A stretch of 64,000 nucleotides of DNA from an uncultured Curtobacterium sp. Its GTDB lineage: Bacteria > Actinomycetota > Actinomycetes > Actinomycetales > Microbacteriaceae. The first letter of the stretch is position 1; every line of letters begins with the position of its first letter. The stretch covers positions 124,001 to 188,000 of the forward strand of contig CAJYUW010000006.1 in assembly GCA_913778205.1 (NCBI GenBank), written 5' to 3'. The translations under genes were made by a program, and so were the position numbers. Of this stretch, positions 33,573 to 42,913 are shown one piece after another. The notes beneath the pieces were generated by a model. The model was not told where the DNA came from, did not search any database, and worked only from the letters and a program-made list of their open reading frames with translations.

Positions 33573-34832
33573 TCAGGCCAGGGCGTCCGTGATCGGCCGG
33601 AACTTCAGCGCGGTCTCGGCGACCTCCCGCTCCGGCACCGAGCCCGCGACGATGCCCGCACCGGCCCAGGCACGGACGGTGCCGTCCGGCGTGACACGGG
33701 CACTGCGGAGCGCGAGCATCCACTCGCCGTCCCCGTTCGCGCCGAGCCACCCGACCGGTCCCGCGTAGCGACCGCGGTCCACGCCCTCGAGCTCGGACAC
33801 GAGCCGGACGGCGACGTCGGTCGGGGTGCCGGCGACCGCCGCGGTGGGGTGCAGGGCATCGGCGACGTCGAGCGAGGTGGTGCCGCGGGGGAGCGTCGCC
33901 TGCACGTCGGTGGCGAGGTGCCAGACGTTCGGGAGCTGCAGGCGGAACGGCTCGGGGTCGGCGCGCACGTCGGTCGCGAGCGGGCCGAGCGCGGCGAGCA
34001 GGCTCTCGACCGCGAACGCGTGCTCCTCGACGTCCTTCCGGCTCGAGGCGAGGGCCTCGGCTGCCGTTCGGTCGGACGCCGGGTCGTCACCGCGCGCGGC
34101 GCTCCCGGCGAGCACCCGCGCCGAGACCCGCGTGCCGTCGGTCCGGGCGAGGGTCTCCGGGGTCGCGCCGAGGATGCCGTCGACGGCGAAGGTCACGCAC
34201 TGCGGGTAGGCCTCGGCGAGGTCGAGGAGCACCGCGCGCAGGTCGGCACCCTCGGGCAGCGTGCCGACCAGGTCGCGTGCGAGCACCACCTTGCGGGCTT
34301 CGCCGGCACCGATGCGACGGACGGCCTCGGCGACACCGCGCGCGTAGGCGTCCTCGTCGATGCGTCCGGGACGCAGCGGGACGGAGACGTGGCCGCCGAC
34401 GCGCGGGACCGGCACCGAGGTCCGGCGGAACGTGAGCGGCGCAGGGTCCGGCGTCGTGTCGACCGCGGTCAGCCAGGCCTTGCCGCGTCGGCGGCCGACC
34501 ACCACCCGGGGGACGATGAGGACACTGGTGTCCGCGGACTCGTCCGCGAACGCGAACGACCCGAACGCGACGAGCCCCGAGCCGCGGAGCTGCACGGGGT
34601 CGTCGACCTCGGCCGTCGCCACGACGCGCCGCCACGCTGCGGCGGCGTCGCGCATCCGGGAGGCGCCGGAGAACTCGAAGCGCAGCGCCTCCCCGATCCC
34701 GACGATGCCGTCACCACCGCGGACGAAGGCCAGCGGGGCGTCGTGCAGCGTGTGGCGGAGGACGGCACCCGGGTCGTCGAGGATCCGGGTCGAGACCGTC
34801 AGCGGCGGGGCGGCCGTGGTGGTTCGGGACAC
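33573..34832 (-). CDS. menF: Isochorismate synthase
   Basis: The 419-residue chorismate-binding enzyme makes isochorismate, the entry to menaquinone. The core carries GEARKVVLARDLVG, GATPETLARTDG, VSARVLAGSAARG, EHAFAVESL and LHPTAAVAGTPTDVA. GTG 34832 lies 6 nt after TACGAT (34839-34844). A siderophore EntC role is possible, but the locus is all menaquinone. It is divergent from menG, 97 bp apart. Confidence 0.93.
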   Translation of the reverse strand: MSRTTTAAPPLTVSTRILDDPGAVLRHTLHDAPLAFVRGGDGIVGIGEALRFEFSGASRMRDAAAAWRRVVATAEVDDPVQLRGSGLVAFGSFAFADESADTSVLIVPRVVVGRRRGKAWLTAVDTTPDPAPLTFRRTSVPVPRVGGHVSVPLRPGRIDEDAYARGVAEAVRRIGAGEARKVVLARDLVGTLPEGADLRAVLLDLAEAYPQCVTFAVDGILGATPETLARTDGTRVSARVLAGSAARGDDPASDRTAAEALASSRKDVEEHAFAVESLLAALGPLATDVRADPEPFRLQLPNVWHLATDVQATLPRGTTSLDVADALHPTAAVAGTPTDVAVRLVSELEGVDRGRYAGPVGWLGANGDGEWMLALRSARVTPDGTVRAWAGAGIVAGSVPEREVAETALKFRPITDALA

Positions 34833-34929
34833 GGCTCGATCGTACGCGCCGCTCCCGCACGGACGTGCTCGGGGGCACGCGCCGGCGGCTCACGGGAACG
34901 CTCGGGTGCGGACCTCTAGGATTGGTCGG

Positions 34930-35739
34930 GTGAGCAGAGCGGACCTGAACAAGCGCCCGGACGAGGTGGCGGCCATGTTCGACGACGTCGCGGCGAAGTA
35001 CGACCTCACCAACGACATCCTCTCGGCGGGCAACGCCCCGCTGTGGCGCGTCGCGACGGTCCGTGCGGTCGACCCGCAGCCGGGCGAGCGGGTGCTCGAC
35101 ATCGCGGCCGGCACCGGCACGAGCTCCGCGGCGTTCGCGAAGAAGGGCGCCGAGGTCACCGCGCTCGACCTCTCCGCGGGCATGATCGCCGTCGGCCGCG
35201 AGCGTCACCCCGAGATCACCTTCGTCGAGGGCGACGCCGAGCACCTGCCCTTCGACGACGACACGTTCGACGCGGTCTCGATCTCGTTCGGCCTCCGCAA
35301 CGTCAACGACCCGCAGCAGGCCCTCGTCGAGATGCTCCGCGTCCTCAAGCCCGGCGGTCGCGTCGTCATCTGCGAGTTCTCGACGCCGCCGCTCGCGCTC
35401 CTGCGCTTCGGCTACGGCACGTACCTCAAGCGGGTGCTCCCCGGGGTGGCGAAGCTCTCCTCGAGCAACCCCGCCGCCTACCGGTACCTCGCCGAGTCGA
35501 TCGACGCGTGGCCGGAGCAGCAGGTGCTCAGCCAGTGGCTCCGCGGCGTCGGCTTCACCATGGTGGCCTACCGGAACCTCACGGCCGGTATCGTCGCACT
35601 GCACCGCGGCCGCAAGCCGGTCGCCGGCACCGTCCGCGAGTCCGTCGCACGGCGAGCCAAGGCCCGCCGCGACCACCAGGCCACCGGCGAGCAGCCGCGG
35701 GTGCAGCCGGGCACCGACGCCGCCGACCACGACGGCTGA
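34930..35739 (+). CDS. menG: Demethylmenaquinone methyltransferase
   Basis: The 269-residue SAM methyltransferase (UbiE family) performs the last step of menaquinone synthesis. MFDDVAAKYDLTNDILSAG is the UbiE signature, then VLDIAAGTGTSSAAF (SAM loop) and SISFGLRNVNDPQQAL. The C-terminal 40 residues are charged and disordered. GTG 34930 lies 7 nt after TAGGAT (34917-34922). The prenyl synthase gene follows by 30 nt. Confidence 0.95.
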   Translation: MSRADLNKRPDEVAAMFDDVAAKYDLTNDILSAGNAPLWRVATVRAVDPQPGERVLDIAAGTGTSSAAFAKKGAEVTALDLSAGMIAVGRERHPEITFVEGDAEHLPFDDDTFDAVSISFGLRNVNDPQQALVEMLRVLKPGGRVVICEFSTPPLALLRFGYGTYLKRVLPGVAKLSSSNPAAYRYLAESIDAWPEQQVLSQWLRGVGFTMVAYRNLTAGIVALHRGRKPVAGTVRESVARRAKARRDHQATGEQPRVQPGTDAADHDG

Positions 35740-35769
35740 ACCATCCCCTCCCCGAGTACGGAGCAGCAC

Positions 35770-36846
35770 TTGAACCCGAGCGTCCCGGTCGCACGTCGTG
35801 CACCGAGTCTCCGCGCCTCGCTGGGCATCGGCGAACGGCTGTTCGCGTCCCCCGCTGACCGCCGGTTCATCACCGCGGTGGACGACGGGCTCGAGGTGGT
35901 CGAGGCCGCCCTCGAAGCCGCCATGCACTCGGCCGACACCCTCGCCGACACGACGAGCCGCTACCTGCTCGCCGCGGGTGGCAAGCGCATCCGGCCGACG
36001 CTGACGCTGCTCATCGCGCAGCTCGGCCGCGGCGTCACGGACGAGGTCGTCAAGGCGGCGGTGAGCATCGAGACGACCCACCTCGCGTCGCTCTACCACG
36101 ACGACGTCATGGACGAGGCGCCCGTCCGCCGCGGGGTCCCGGCAGCGCACGTGACCTACGGCAACAACGTCGCGATCCTCACGGGCGACCTGCTGTTCGC
36201 CCGTGCGAGCCTCATCACCGCCGATCTCGGGGTCGAGGGCATCCGCATGCAGGCCGAGACGTTCCAACGGCTCTGCCTCGGGCAGCTCCACGAGACGACC
36301 GGCCCGCGTGAGGGCCAGGACGCCGTCGAGCACTACATCCAGGTGCTCAGCGACAAGACCGGTTCGCTCATCGCGACGGCCGCCCGCGCCGGTGTGCTCT
36401 TCTCCGGGGCGGACCGGGCGTACCTCGAGCCGGTGGCCGTGTTCGGCGAGAAGGTCGGCGTCGCGTTCCAGCTCGTGGACGACGTGATCGACCTCGCCCC
36501 GGCGGGCGACCGTACGGGCAAGATCGCCGGGAACGACCTCCGTGCCGGGGTCGACACCCTGCCCCTGCTCCACCTGCGCGCCCTCGCGGCGACGGACGCC
36601 GACGCCGCCGCGCTGCTCCGACGCATCGAGCACGACGTGAAGGACGCGCCGGACGACGCCGTCGACTCCGAGCCCTACCAGTCCGCGGTCGCCGCGCTCC
36701 GCGAGCACGAGGCCACGGCGCAGACCCGGGCCGTCGCCTTGCGGTGGGCCGAGGAAGCCGTGGACGCCCTGCGACCACTGCCCGACGGCACCGTCAAGAA
36801 GGCCCTCACCCGGTTCGCGGAGTCCGTCGTCGACCGCAGCCGCTGA
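35770..36846 (+). CDS. Long-chain polyprenyl diphosphate synthase
   Basis: The 358-residue trans-isoprenyl synthase builds the menaquinone side chain. Both Asp-rich motifs are present, LYHDDVMDEAPVRRG and FQLVDDVIDLA, with GGKRIRPTL upstream. Residues before the first DDxxD are small, consistent with a long product, but exact length is not predictable. The start is TTG 35770 after CGGAG. It is downstream of menG in the same transcript. Confidence 0.93.
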   Translation: MNPSVPVARRAPSLRASLGIGERLFASPADRRFITAVDDGLEVVEAALEAAMHSADTLADTTSRYLLAAGGKRIRPTLTLLIAQLGRGVTDEVVKAAVSIETTHLASLYHDDVMDEAPVRRGVPAAHVTYGNNVAILTGDLLFARASLITADLGVEGIRMQAETFQRLCLGQLHETTGPREGQDAVEHYIQVLSDKTGSLIATAARAGVLFSGADRAYLEPVAVFGEKVGVAFQLVDDVIDLAPAGDRTGKIAGNDLRAGVDTLPLLHLRALAATDADAAALLRRIEHDVKDAPDDAVDSEPYQSAVAALREHEATAQTRAVALRWAEEAVDALRPLPDGTVKKALTRFAESVVDRSR

Positions 36847-36925
36847 CCCGCTCGACGGCTCCCACCTGCGCCGCCGAGCCGTAGAACCCCGGGAGCACCC
36901 CACCCGAACGAACTGGAGACGATCA

Positions 36926-38299
36926 GTGCCCACCCTCCGACTCGCCATCGTCGGCGCCGGCCCGGCCGGCATCTACGCCGCGGACATCCTCCTCCGCGAG
37001 GCGCACGGCCACGACGTGTCGATCGACCTGTTCGAACAGCTCCCCGCGCCGTACGGGCTCGTCCGTTACGGCGTCGCGCCGGACCACCCCCGGATCAAGG
37101 GCATCATCAACGCGCTCCGCGACGTCCTCGACCGCGGTGTCGTCCGACTCTTCGGCAACGTCCGCTTCGGCGAGGACATCACGCTCGAGGACCTCGAGCA
37201 GCACTACAACGCGGTCGTGTTCTCGACGGGCGCGATCAAGGACGCCGACCTCGACGTCCCCGGCATCGACCTCGAGGGTTCCTACGGTGCCGCCGACTTC
37301 GTGAGCTGGTTCGACGGCCACCCGGACGTCCCGCGCACCTGGCCGCTCACCGCTGAGAGCGTCGCGGTGATCGGCAACGGCAACGTCGCGCTCGACGTCT
37401 CGCGCATCCTCGCGAAGCACGCCGACGACCTGCTCCCGACCGAGATCCCGGACAACGTGTACGAGGGTCTCAAGGCGAGTCCCGTCACTGACGTGCACGT
37501 CTTCGGCCGCCGCGGGCCGGCGCAGGTGAAGTTCACCCCGCTCGAGCTCCGCGAGCTCGGCGAGGTCCGCGACGTCGACATGGTCGTGTACGACGAGGAC
37601 TTCGACCACGACGAGGCCTCGCTCACCGCGATCCGCACGAACAAGCAGGTCATGGTCATCAACCGCGTGCTGGAGCAGTGGCGCGGACGCGAGGTCGGGC
37701 AGGCCAGTCGCCGCCTGCACCTGCACTTCTACGCGAAGCCGCTCGAGCTCGTCGGCGACGCGGACGGCCACGTCGCCGCCATCCGCTACGAGCGCACCCG
37801 TCCGGACGGGCAGGGCGGGGTCGAGGGCACCGGCGAGGTGCGCGAGGTCCCGATCCAGGCCGCCTACCGCGCGGTCGGCTACTTCGGTTCGCCGCTCCCC
37901 GGCCTGCCCTTCGACGAGCGCCGGGGCATCATCCCGAACCGGGAGGGCCAGGTCGTCGATGCGGACGGCCACCGCATCCCCGGGGTCTACGCCACCGGGT
38001 GGATCAAGCGCGGGCCGGTCGGCCTCATCGGGCACACGAAGTCCGACGCGATGGAGACCGTGCAGCACATCATCGAGGACGAGGCCTCGTGGTGGACGCC
38101 GGCAGACCCCTCGCCGGACGCCGTGCCGAACCTGCTCCGCGAGCGCGGCATCGCGTACACGGACCTCGACGGCTGGCACAACCTCGACGAGCACGAGCTC
38201 GCCCTCGGTGCCGCCGCCGGCCGTGAGCGCATCAAGGTCGTCCCGCGCGAGGAGATGATCGACGTCTCCCTCGGCCGGACCGCCACCCGGACGAGCTGA
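36926..38299 (+). CDS. Ferredoxin/adrenodoxin-type NADP+ reductase
   Basis: The 457-residue flavoprotein has an FAD motif IVGAGPAGIYAADILL, the family signature LFEQLPAPYGLVRYGVAPDHP and the NADP motif VIGNGNVALDVSRIL. ATGWIKRGPVGLIGHTKSDA follows near the end. This is the FprA (adrenodoxin reductase) group that feeds electrons to ferredoxins. GTG 36926 has GGAG 8 nt upstream. The redox partner is not in the window. Confidence 0.95.
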   Translation: MPTLRLAIVGAGPAGIYAADILLREAHGHDVSIDLFEQLPAPYGLVRYGVAPDHPRIKGIINALRDVLDRGVVRLFGNVRFGEDITLEDLEQHYNAVVFSTGAIKDADLDVPGIDLEGSYGAADFVSWFDGHPDVPRTWPLTAESVAVIGNGNVALDVSRILAKHADDLLPTEIPDNVYEGLKASPVTDVHVFGRRGPAQVKFTPLELRELGEVRDVDMVVYDEDFDHDEASLTAIRTNKQVMVINRVLEQWRGREVGQASRRLHLHFYAKPLELVGDADGHVAAIRYERTRPDGQGGVEGTGEVREVPIQAAYRAVGYFGSPLPGLPFDERRGIIPNREGQVVDADGHRIPGVYATGWIKRGPVGLIGHTKSDAMETVQHIIEDEASWWTPADPSPDAVPNLLRERGIAYTDLDGWHNLDEHELALGAAAGRERIKVVPREEMIDVSLGRTATRTS

Positions 38300-38312
38300 C
38301 GGCGGACCCGTC

Positions 38313-39440
38313 GTGACCGTCCCCGCACGCCCTGCACCGTCCGACGCGGTGCGGGGCGTGCCCGCGTCGGGGCCGCGGCTGGAGGGCGTCGACGTCGCCC
38401 GCGCGATCGCGCTGCTCGGCATGATCGCCACCCACGTCGGCGCCGTCCCGGACGCCGTGGACTGGGCGGATCCGTCCACCTGGGCGGCCGTCGCGCACGG
38501 CCGGTCCTCGTCGTTGTTCGCCGTGCTCGCGGGGGTGTCCATCGGCCTCACGAGCGGTCGGACCCGGCCACCCGGACCACCGGCCAGCGGCGTGCTCCGC
38601 GCCCGGCTGGCCGTCCGTGCGGTGGTGCTCGTCGGGGTCGGGCTGCTCCTCATGGCGCTCGACACCCCCGTCTACGTCATCCTGCCGACGTACGGGGTGC
38701 TGTTCCTCCTCGCGATCCCCGTCCTGCGGATGCGTGCACGCTGGCTCCTCGCGCTCGCGGGCGCGTGCGCCGTCGCCTCGCCCGTCGTCGCGCTCGCGTC
38801 GGCGCCCTGGTACGCGGGCGCGGGGACGTGGGAGGTGCAGCTCGGCCTGGTCTACCCCGTGGTCACCTTCTTCGCGTACGTGCTGGTCGGCATGGCGGTC
38901 GCGCGGGTGGGCGGCCTGGAGGCTCGGGGCGGGCAGTGCGCCCTCCTCGCGTCGGGCGCACTGGTCGCCGTCGTCGCCTACGTGGTCGGGAACCTCGCCG
39001 CGCCGGTGCCCGCCGACGCCGCGTGGGCGGCCTTCCCCGGGGTCCCGTACGCGCCGGGGGACAGCACGCCCGCGCAGGCCCTCGCGCAGGAGTTCCTCTC
39101 GCCCCGGGACCACTCGTCCTCGGTCGTCGACGTCGTCGGGACCGCGGGGGTGGCGGTCGCGCTCACCGCGCTCTGCTGCCTGCTCGTCGACGGTCGTGGC
39201 GCCCGGGTACGACGGGTCGCGTTCCCGCTCGTCGCCGTCGGCGCGATGCCGCTCACGGTGTACGCGTTCCACATCGTGGTGATCGCGCTCCTGCCGGAGT
39301 ACCCGCAGAGCGCCGTGGCGTGGGGGTGGTTCGCCGTCGGGTCGGTGCTCTTCGCGATGCTCTGGCGCACCGTCCTCGGGCGAGGGCCCCTTGAACGGCT
39401 GCTCGCCCGCCTGACCGCCCTGGTCCGGCGCACCGCCTGA
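38313..39440 (+). CDS. Acyltransferase-like membrane protein (HGSNAT/DUF418 type)
   Basis: The 375-residue protein has about ten helices. EGVDVARAIALLGMIATHVG near the N-terminus and HGRSSSLFAVLAGVSIGL match the heparan-alpha-glucosaminide N-acetyltransferase-like and DUF418 families. A late VGAMPLTVYAFHIVVIALL supports this. It would transfer an acyl group across the membrane to an unknown envelope acceptor. It begins 14 nt after the reductase gene and is probably cotranscribed. Confidence 0.85.
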   Translation: MTVPARPAPSDAVRGVPASGPRLEGVDVARAIALLGMIATHVGAVPDAVDWADPSTWAAVAHGRSSSLFAVLAGVSIGLTSGRTRPPGPPASGVLRARLAVRAVVLVGVGLLLMALDTPVYVILPTYGVLFLLAIPVLRMRARWLLALAGACAVASPVVALASAPWYAGAGTWEVQLGLVYPVVTFFAYVLVGMAVARVGGLEARGGQCALLASGALVAVVAYVVGNLAAPVPADAAWAAFPGVPYAPGDSTPAQALAQEFLSPRDHSSSVVDVVGTAGVAVALTALCCLLVDGRGARVRRVAFPLVAVGAMPLTVYAFHIVVIALLPEYPQSAVAWGWFAVGSVLFAMLWRTVLGRGPLERLLARLTALVRRTA

Positions 39441-39445
39441 CGCCT

Positions 39446-39560
39446 CGGTCGCGCCGCCGCCCGGTCGCGCCGCCGCCCGGTCCGCCGACGCCCGGTCCGC
39501 CGACGCCCGGTCCGCCGACGCCCGATCCGCCGACGCCCGGTCCGCCGACGCCCGACCCGT
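39446..39560. repeat. 15/16-bp tandem repeat array
   Basis: Two 16-bp units (GGTCGCGCCGCCGCCC) lead into about six 15-bp units (CCGGTCCGCCGACGC, two with single changes). The array fills the start of the gap 39441-39653 between convergent genes. The rest of the gap holds a GGGCCTCCCGGCCGTCC element (39635-39652) and no gene. Confidence 0.92.
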
Positions 39561-39653
39561 CGAGACGCGCGGCGCACGCCGCGCCGCCCAGCGCGACCGC
39601 GCGTGGTGGCCGGACCGTCCCGTCGGGGCCGACCCGGGCCTCCCGGCCGTCCG

Positions 39654-41114
39654 CTACTGCAGCGCCGCCGTGAGCCGCGCGACGTTGTCGAGGACCTTCG
39701 ACCGACGCGGCCGGTCCACCCACGCGTCCAACGTCAGCTCGAAGCTGTGCTCCTTGTAGGCCTGCTGGACCTCGCGCAGTGCGTCGACGAAGCGGCCGCC
39801 GCGGACCATGACGGACACCTCGAGGTTGAGACTGAACGAGCGCATGTCCATGTTGCTCGACCCGATGACCGCGACCTCGTCGTCGATCGTGAAGTGCTTC
39901 GCGTGCAGGATCGTCGGGGCCCGGTAGAGCCAGATCTTCACCCCGGCGCGGAGCAGCCCCTCGTAGTAGGAGCGCTGCGCGTGCCAGGTCATCGCGTGGT
40001 CGCCCATCTCGCCGACGAAGAGCTCGACCTCGACCCCGCGCTGCGCCGTCGTCGTGATGGCGTAGAGCATCGAGTCGTCGGGGACGAAGTACGGCGATGT
40101 GATCGACACCTTCCGCTGCGCCGAGTAGAGCAGCGCGTTGAAGAGGCGCAGGTTGTTCTCGCCGTCGAAGCCCGGCCCGGACGGGACGACCTGGCAGTCG
40201 AGGGCGTCGCCGCGGTCGGCGCGCTGCACCGGATCGCTCTCCCGGAGGAGCAGCTCGTCGGTCTCGCTGTACCAGTCGGTGACGAAGAGGGCGTTGAGGC
40301 CGGCGACGACCGGGCCCTCGAACCGGGCGAAGAGGTCCTTGTACGCCATGTGCCGCTTCTTGTGCGATTCGAGGTCGTAGGACTTGTCGATGAGGTTCTG
40401 CGACCCGGTGAACGCGACCGAGCCGTCGATCACCATGATCTTCCGGTGGTTCCGGAGGTCCGGGCGCTGGAACTTCCCCTGCAGCGGCTTGAGCGGCAGC
40501 ATCAGGTGCCACTCGATGCCGGCGCGGTCGAGGAACGCGAGGGTGTCCTTGTAGCCGGGGTACCCGCGGCTCGCCCAGTGGTCGAGCAGGAACCGCACCG
40601 TCACGCCGCGGGACTGGGCGCGGGCGAGCGCCTCGAAGTACGGACGGGTGGTGTCGTCGAGGGTCGCGATGTAGAACTCGACGTGGACGAAGCGGCGCGC
40701 CTGGTCGATCGCGCGCGTCATCTCGGCGTAGGACTCCTCGTAGTCCGGGTACAGCTCGGCCGAGTTGCCGCCGACCAGCGGCATCGACCCCAGTCCGCGG
40801 TTCAGCGTGACGATGCTCTCGAGCCACGGCGGCCACGGGTGGTCCTTGCGGACGCGGTCCATGCCCTCGGTCTGGTCGAGGATGTACTGGTTGATCTCCG
40901 CCTGCTTCTCCCGGCGGTCACGCGGGAGCTTGGTCGACCCGATGGCCAGGAACACGATGAACCCGACGTACGGGATCAGGAAGATGGCGAGCAGCCACGC
41001 CGTCGCGGTCTGCGGCTTCCGGTTGATCGGGACGTAGATGATCGAGAAGACACGGATCGCGAGGTCGAGGACGACCAGCAGGATCGTGATCGTGACGGAG
41101 AGCCAGTGCTCCAC
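39654..41114 (-). CDS. cls: Cardiolipin synthase (phospholipase D family)
   Basis: The 486-residue enzyme has two N-terminal membrane helices with the PLDc_N domain, then two HKD sites: HRKIMVIDGSVAFTGSQN at about 220 and HAKHFTIDDEVAVIGSSN at about 400. It joins two phosphatidylglycerols, or a CDP-diacylglycerol with one, into cardiolipin. The start is GTG 41114. Downstream of it lies a repeat array rather than a clear terminator. Confidence 0.93.
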   Translation of the reverse strand: MEHWLSVTITILLVVLDLAIRVFSIIYVPINRKPQTATAWLLAIFLIPYVGFIVFLAIGSTKLPRDRREKQAEINQYILDQTEGMDRVRKDHPWPPWLESIVTLNRGLGSMPLVGGNSAELYPDYEESYAEMTRAIDQARRFVHVEFYIATLDDTTRPYFEALARAQSRGVTVRFLLDHWASRGYPGYKDTLAFLDRAGIEWHLMLPLKPLQGKFQRPDLRNHRKIMVIDGSVAFTGSQNLIDKSYDLESHKKRHMAYKDLFARFEGPVVAGLNALFVTDWYSETDELLLRESDPVQRADRGDALDCQVVPSGPGFDGENNLRLFNALLYSAQRKVSITSPYFVPDDSMLYAITTTAQRGVEVELFVGEMGDHAMTWHAQRSYYEGLLRAGVKIWLYRAPTILHAKHFTIDDEVAVIGSSNMDMRSFSLNLEVSVMVRGGRFVDALREVQQAYKEHSFELTLDAWVDRPRRSKVLDNVARLTAALQ

Positions 41115-41149
41115 GGTGTCGGCGGTGTCGGGTCAGGCGGACGCGGGCG

Positions 41150-41638
41150 TCAGCGGAAGTTCACGAACTGCAGCGGGACGTCGAACTCTTCGCCCTTGAG
41201 CAGCTGGATGGTGTTCTGGAGGTCGTCGCGGCTCTTCGAGGAGACCCGGAGCTCGTCGCCCTGGATCTGGCTCTTCACGCTCTTCGGCGCCTGTGCCCGG
41301 AGGAACGCGCCGATCTTCTTCGCGACGTCCTGCTCGATGCCGTTCTTGAACGACACCTCGATGCGGAACTCCTTGCCCGAGGGGTACGGGTCGCCGGCGT
41401 CGAGGCTCTTCAGGCTGATGCTGCGCTTGATCGCCTTCGACTGCAGGACGTCGAGCACCGCGCGGGCCCGCTCCTCGGAGTTGGCCTTGATGAGGACGTC
41501 CTCACCGCTGAACGCGATCGATGCGCCGGCGCCCTTGAAGTCGTAGCGCTGCTCGATCTCCTTGGCCGCCTGGTTGACGGCGTTCTCCGCCTCCATCTTG
41601 TCGACCTTGCTCACCACGTCGAAGGAACTGTCTGCCAT
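41150..41638 (-). CDS. yajQ: YajQ family nucleotide-binding protein
   Basis: The 162-residue protein has two ferredoxin-like domains. [20 protein letters not shown] at the start and [20 protein letters not shown] at the end are diagnostic. YajQ proteins bind nucleotides, and some bind cyclic di-GMP. ATG 41638 lies 7 nt after TAGGCT (41646-41651), so it is leaderless. Upstream (41654-41671) is another GGGAGGCGCGG element. Confidence 0.94.
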   Translation of the reverse strand: MADSSFDVVSKVDKMEAENAVNQAAKEIEQRYDFKGAGASIAFSGEDVLIKANSEERARAVLDVLQSKAIKRSISLKSLDAGDPYPSGKEFRIEVSFKNGIEQDVAKKIGAFLRAQAPKSVKSQIQGDELRVSSKSRDDLQNTIQLLKGEEFDVPLQFVNFR

Positions 41639-41784
41639 GCGGGACAGCCTATCGACGGCCGGGAGGCGCGGTTCCAGGAGCGCGGACCGGCTGCCGTCGC
41701 GGGGGTGGTCACGACCACCCTCGCGCATCGGCTATGCTGTTCTGCGCGCCTCCGGTTGGTGATCACACGGGTCGGGTGCGCGAC

Positions 41785-41866
41785 GGCAAGTTACCCAAGC
41801 GGCCAAAGGGATCTGACTGTAAATCAGCCGGCGTAGCCTTCGGGGGTTCGAATCCCTCACTTGCCA
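41785..41866 (+). tRNA. tRNA-Tyr (anticodon GTA)
   Basis: The acceptor pair GGCAAGT/ACTTGCC, an anticodon arm CTGACTGTAAATCAG with GTA in the loop, a long variable arm (type II) and a T arm GGGGGTTCGAATCCC are present. The 3' CCA is not encoded (ACAC follows). Confidence 0.96.
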
Positions 41867-41874
41867 CACGGTGC

Positions 41875-41898
41875 AGACCCCCTCCTCGGAGGGGGTCT
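41875..41898 (+). terminator. Terminator after tRNA-Tyr
   Basis: A perfect 11-bp stem AGACCCCCTCC/GGAGGGGGTCT with a 2-nt loop lies 9 nt past the tRNA, followed by CGTCGTT. Confidence 0.85.
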
Positions 41899-41911
41899 CG
41901 TCGTTCCGCGG

Positions 41912-41983
41912 GTCTGTCCTGGTCGAGGTCAGGGGTCTGTCCTGGTCGAGGGCAGGGAGCCGTCCGTCCTGGTCGAGGGCAGG
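41912..41983 (+). repeat. Three 23-bp repeats in the promoter of the inositol phosphatase gene
   Basis: Two adjacent 23-bp units (41912-41934, 41935-41957; GTCTGTCCTGGTCGAGG plus TCAGGG or GCAGGG) are followed by a partial third at 41966-41983. The last ends 8 nt before ATG 41992 and may form part of the promoter or a regulator site. Confidence 0.85.
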
Positions 41984-41991
41984 ATGGGGTC

Positions 41992-42822
41992 ATGTCCACC
42001 GCACCCACGCCCGCCGAGTTCGCCGACCTCGCCGAGGCCATCGCCCGGGAGGCCGCCGCCCTCGCCGCTCGCCGACGCGCCGAGGGCGTCGAGGTCGCCG
42101 ACCGGAAGTCGAGCGTCGTCGACGTCGTCACGGCCGCCGACCGCGAGGTCGAGGACCTGGTCCGCGCCCGGATCGCCGAGGCCCGTCCGGACGACGCGGT
42201 CCTCGGGGAGGAGGGCGGCGGGACCGTCGGCACGAGCGGCGTCACGTGGGTGGTCGACCCGATCGACGGCACCGTGAACTACCTCTACGGTCGCCCGGAC
42301 TACGCGGTGAGCATCGGCGTCGTCCGCGGTGCGCCCGATCCCGCGACGTGGGAGCCGGTCGCCGGCGTGGTCGTCGCACCCGCCACCGGCTCGGTCTTCC
42401 GGGCCGTCGCCGGTGGGACGGCGACCCGGGACGGGCTGCCGATCACCGCGTCGGCGCCCGAGTCGCTCGCCGAGACCCTGCTGTCGACGGGCTTCGCGTA
42501 CACGGCCGAGCGTCGGCGCGGGCAGGTCGCGGTGCTCGCCGAGCTGATCGGGAGCGTCCGGGACATCCGTCGCGGGGGATCGGCGGCCCTGGACTGCTGC
42601 GCGGTCGGTGCGGGAGAGGTCGACGCGTACTACGAGCGCGGGATCAACCCGTGGGACATGGCCGCCGGGTCGATCGTGGCCGCTGCCGCGGGGGCGGCGG
42701 TGCGGTCCTGGCAGGTGGGGGACACACGGTCCTTCCTGTTCGCGAGTCCGACCGTCGTCGACGAGCTCGAGGCCCTGCTGCACCGCGCCGAGGACGTCGG
42801 ACCGGGGGCGGCGCCGGCCTGA
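41992..42822 (+). CDS. Inositol monophosphatase family protein
   Basis: The 276-residue Mg2+-dependent phosphatase shows GEEGGG, WVVDPIDGTVNYLYG (metal-binding DPIDGT) and NPWDMAAGSIVAAAAG, all conserved. It probably acts on inositol-1-phosphate or a related sugar phosphate; histidinol phosphatase and SuhB-like roles cannot be excluded. The upstream repeats and a near -10 box CAGGAT 6 nt before ATG 41992 are odd. Confidence 0.92.
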   Translation: MSTAPTPAEFADLAEAIAREAAALAARRRAEGVEVADRKSSVVDVVTAADREVEDLVRARIAEARPDDAVLGEEGGGTVGTSGVTWVVDPIDGTVNYLYGRPDYAVSIGVVRGAPDPATWEPVAGVVVAPATGSVFRAVAGGTATRDGLPITASAPESLAETLLSTGFAYTAERRRGQVAVLAELIGSVRDIRRGGSAALDCCAVGAGEVDAYYERGINPWDMAAGSIVAAAAGAAVRSWQVGDTRSFLFASPTVVDELEALLHRAEDVGPGAAPA

Positions 42823-42913
42823 CGGGCTGTCGTCCGACCCCGGGCCGGGGTACCGCGCCGCGGGGGACACGAGTGGCGAGCGGTGGTGTCCTTTGCTACC
42901 GTTCAGGGGTTCC

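Noticed and set aside
39446-39560. CRISPR-like array (also considered for 44494-44602 and 53406-53590)
   Set aside because: Units are directly adjacent with no unique spacers and no cas genes nearby; these are plain tandem repeats.
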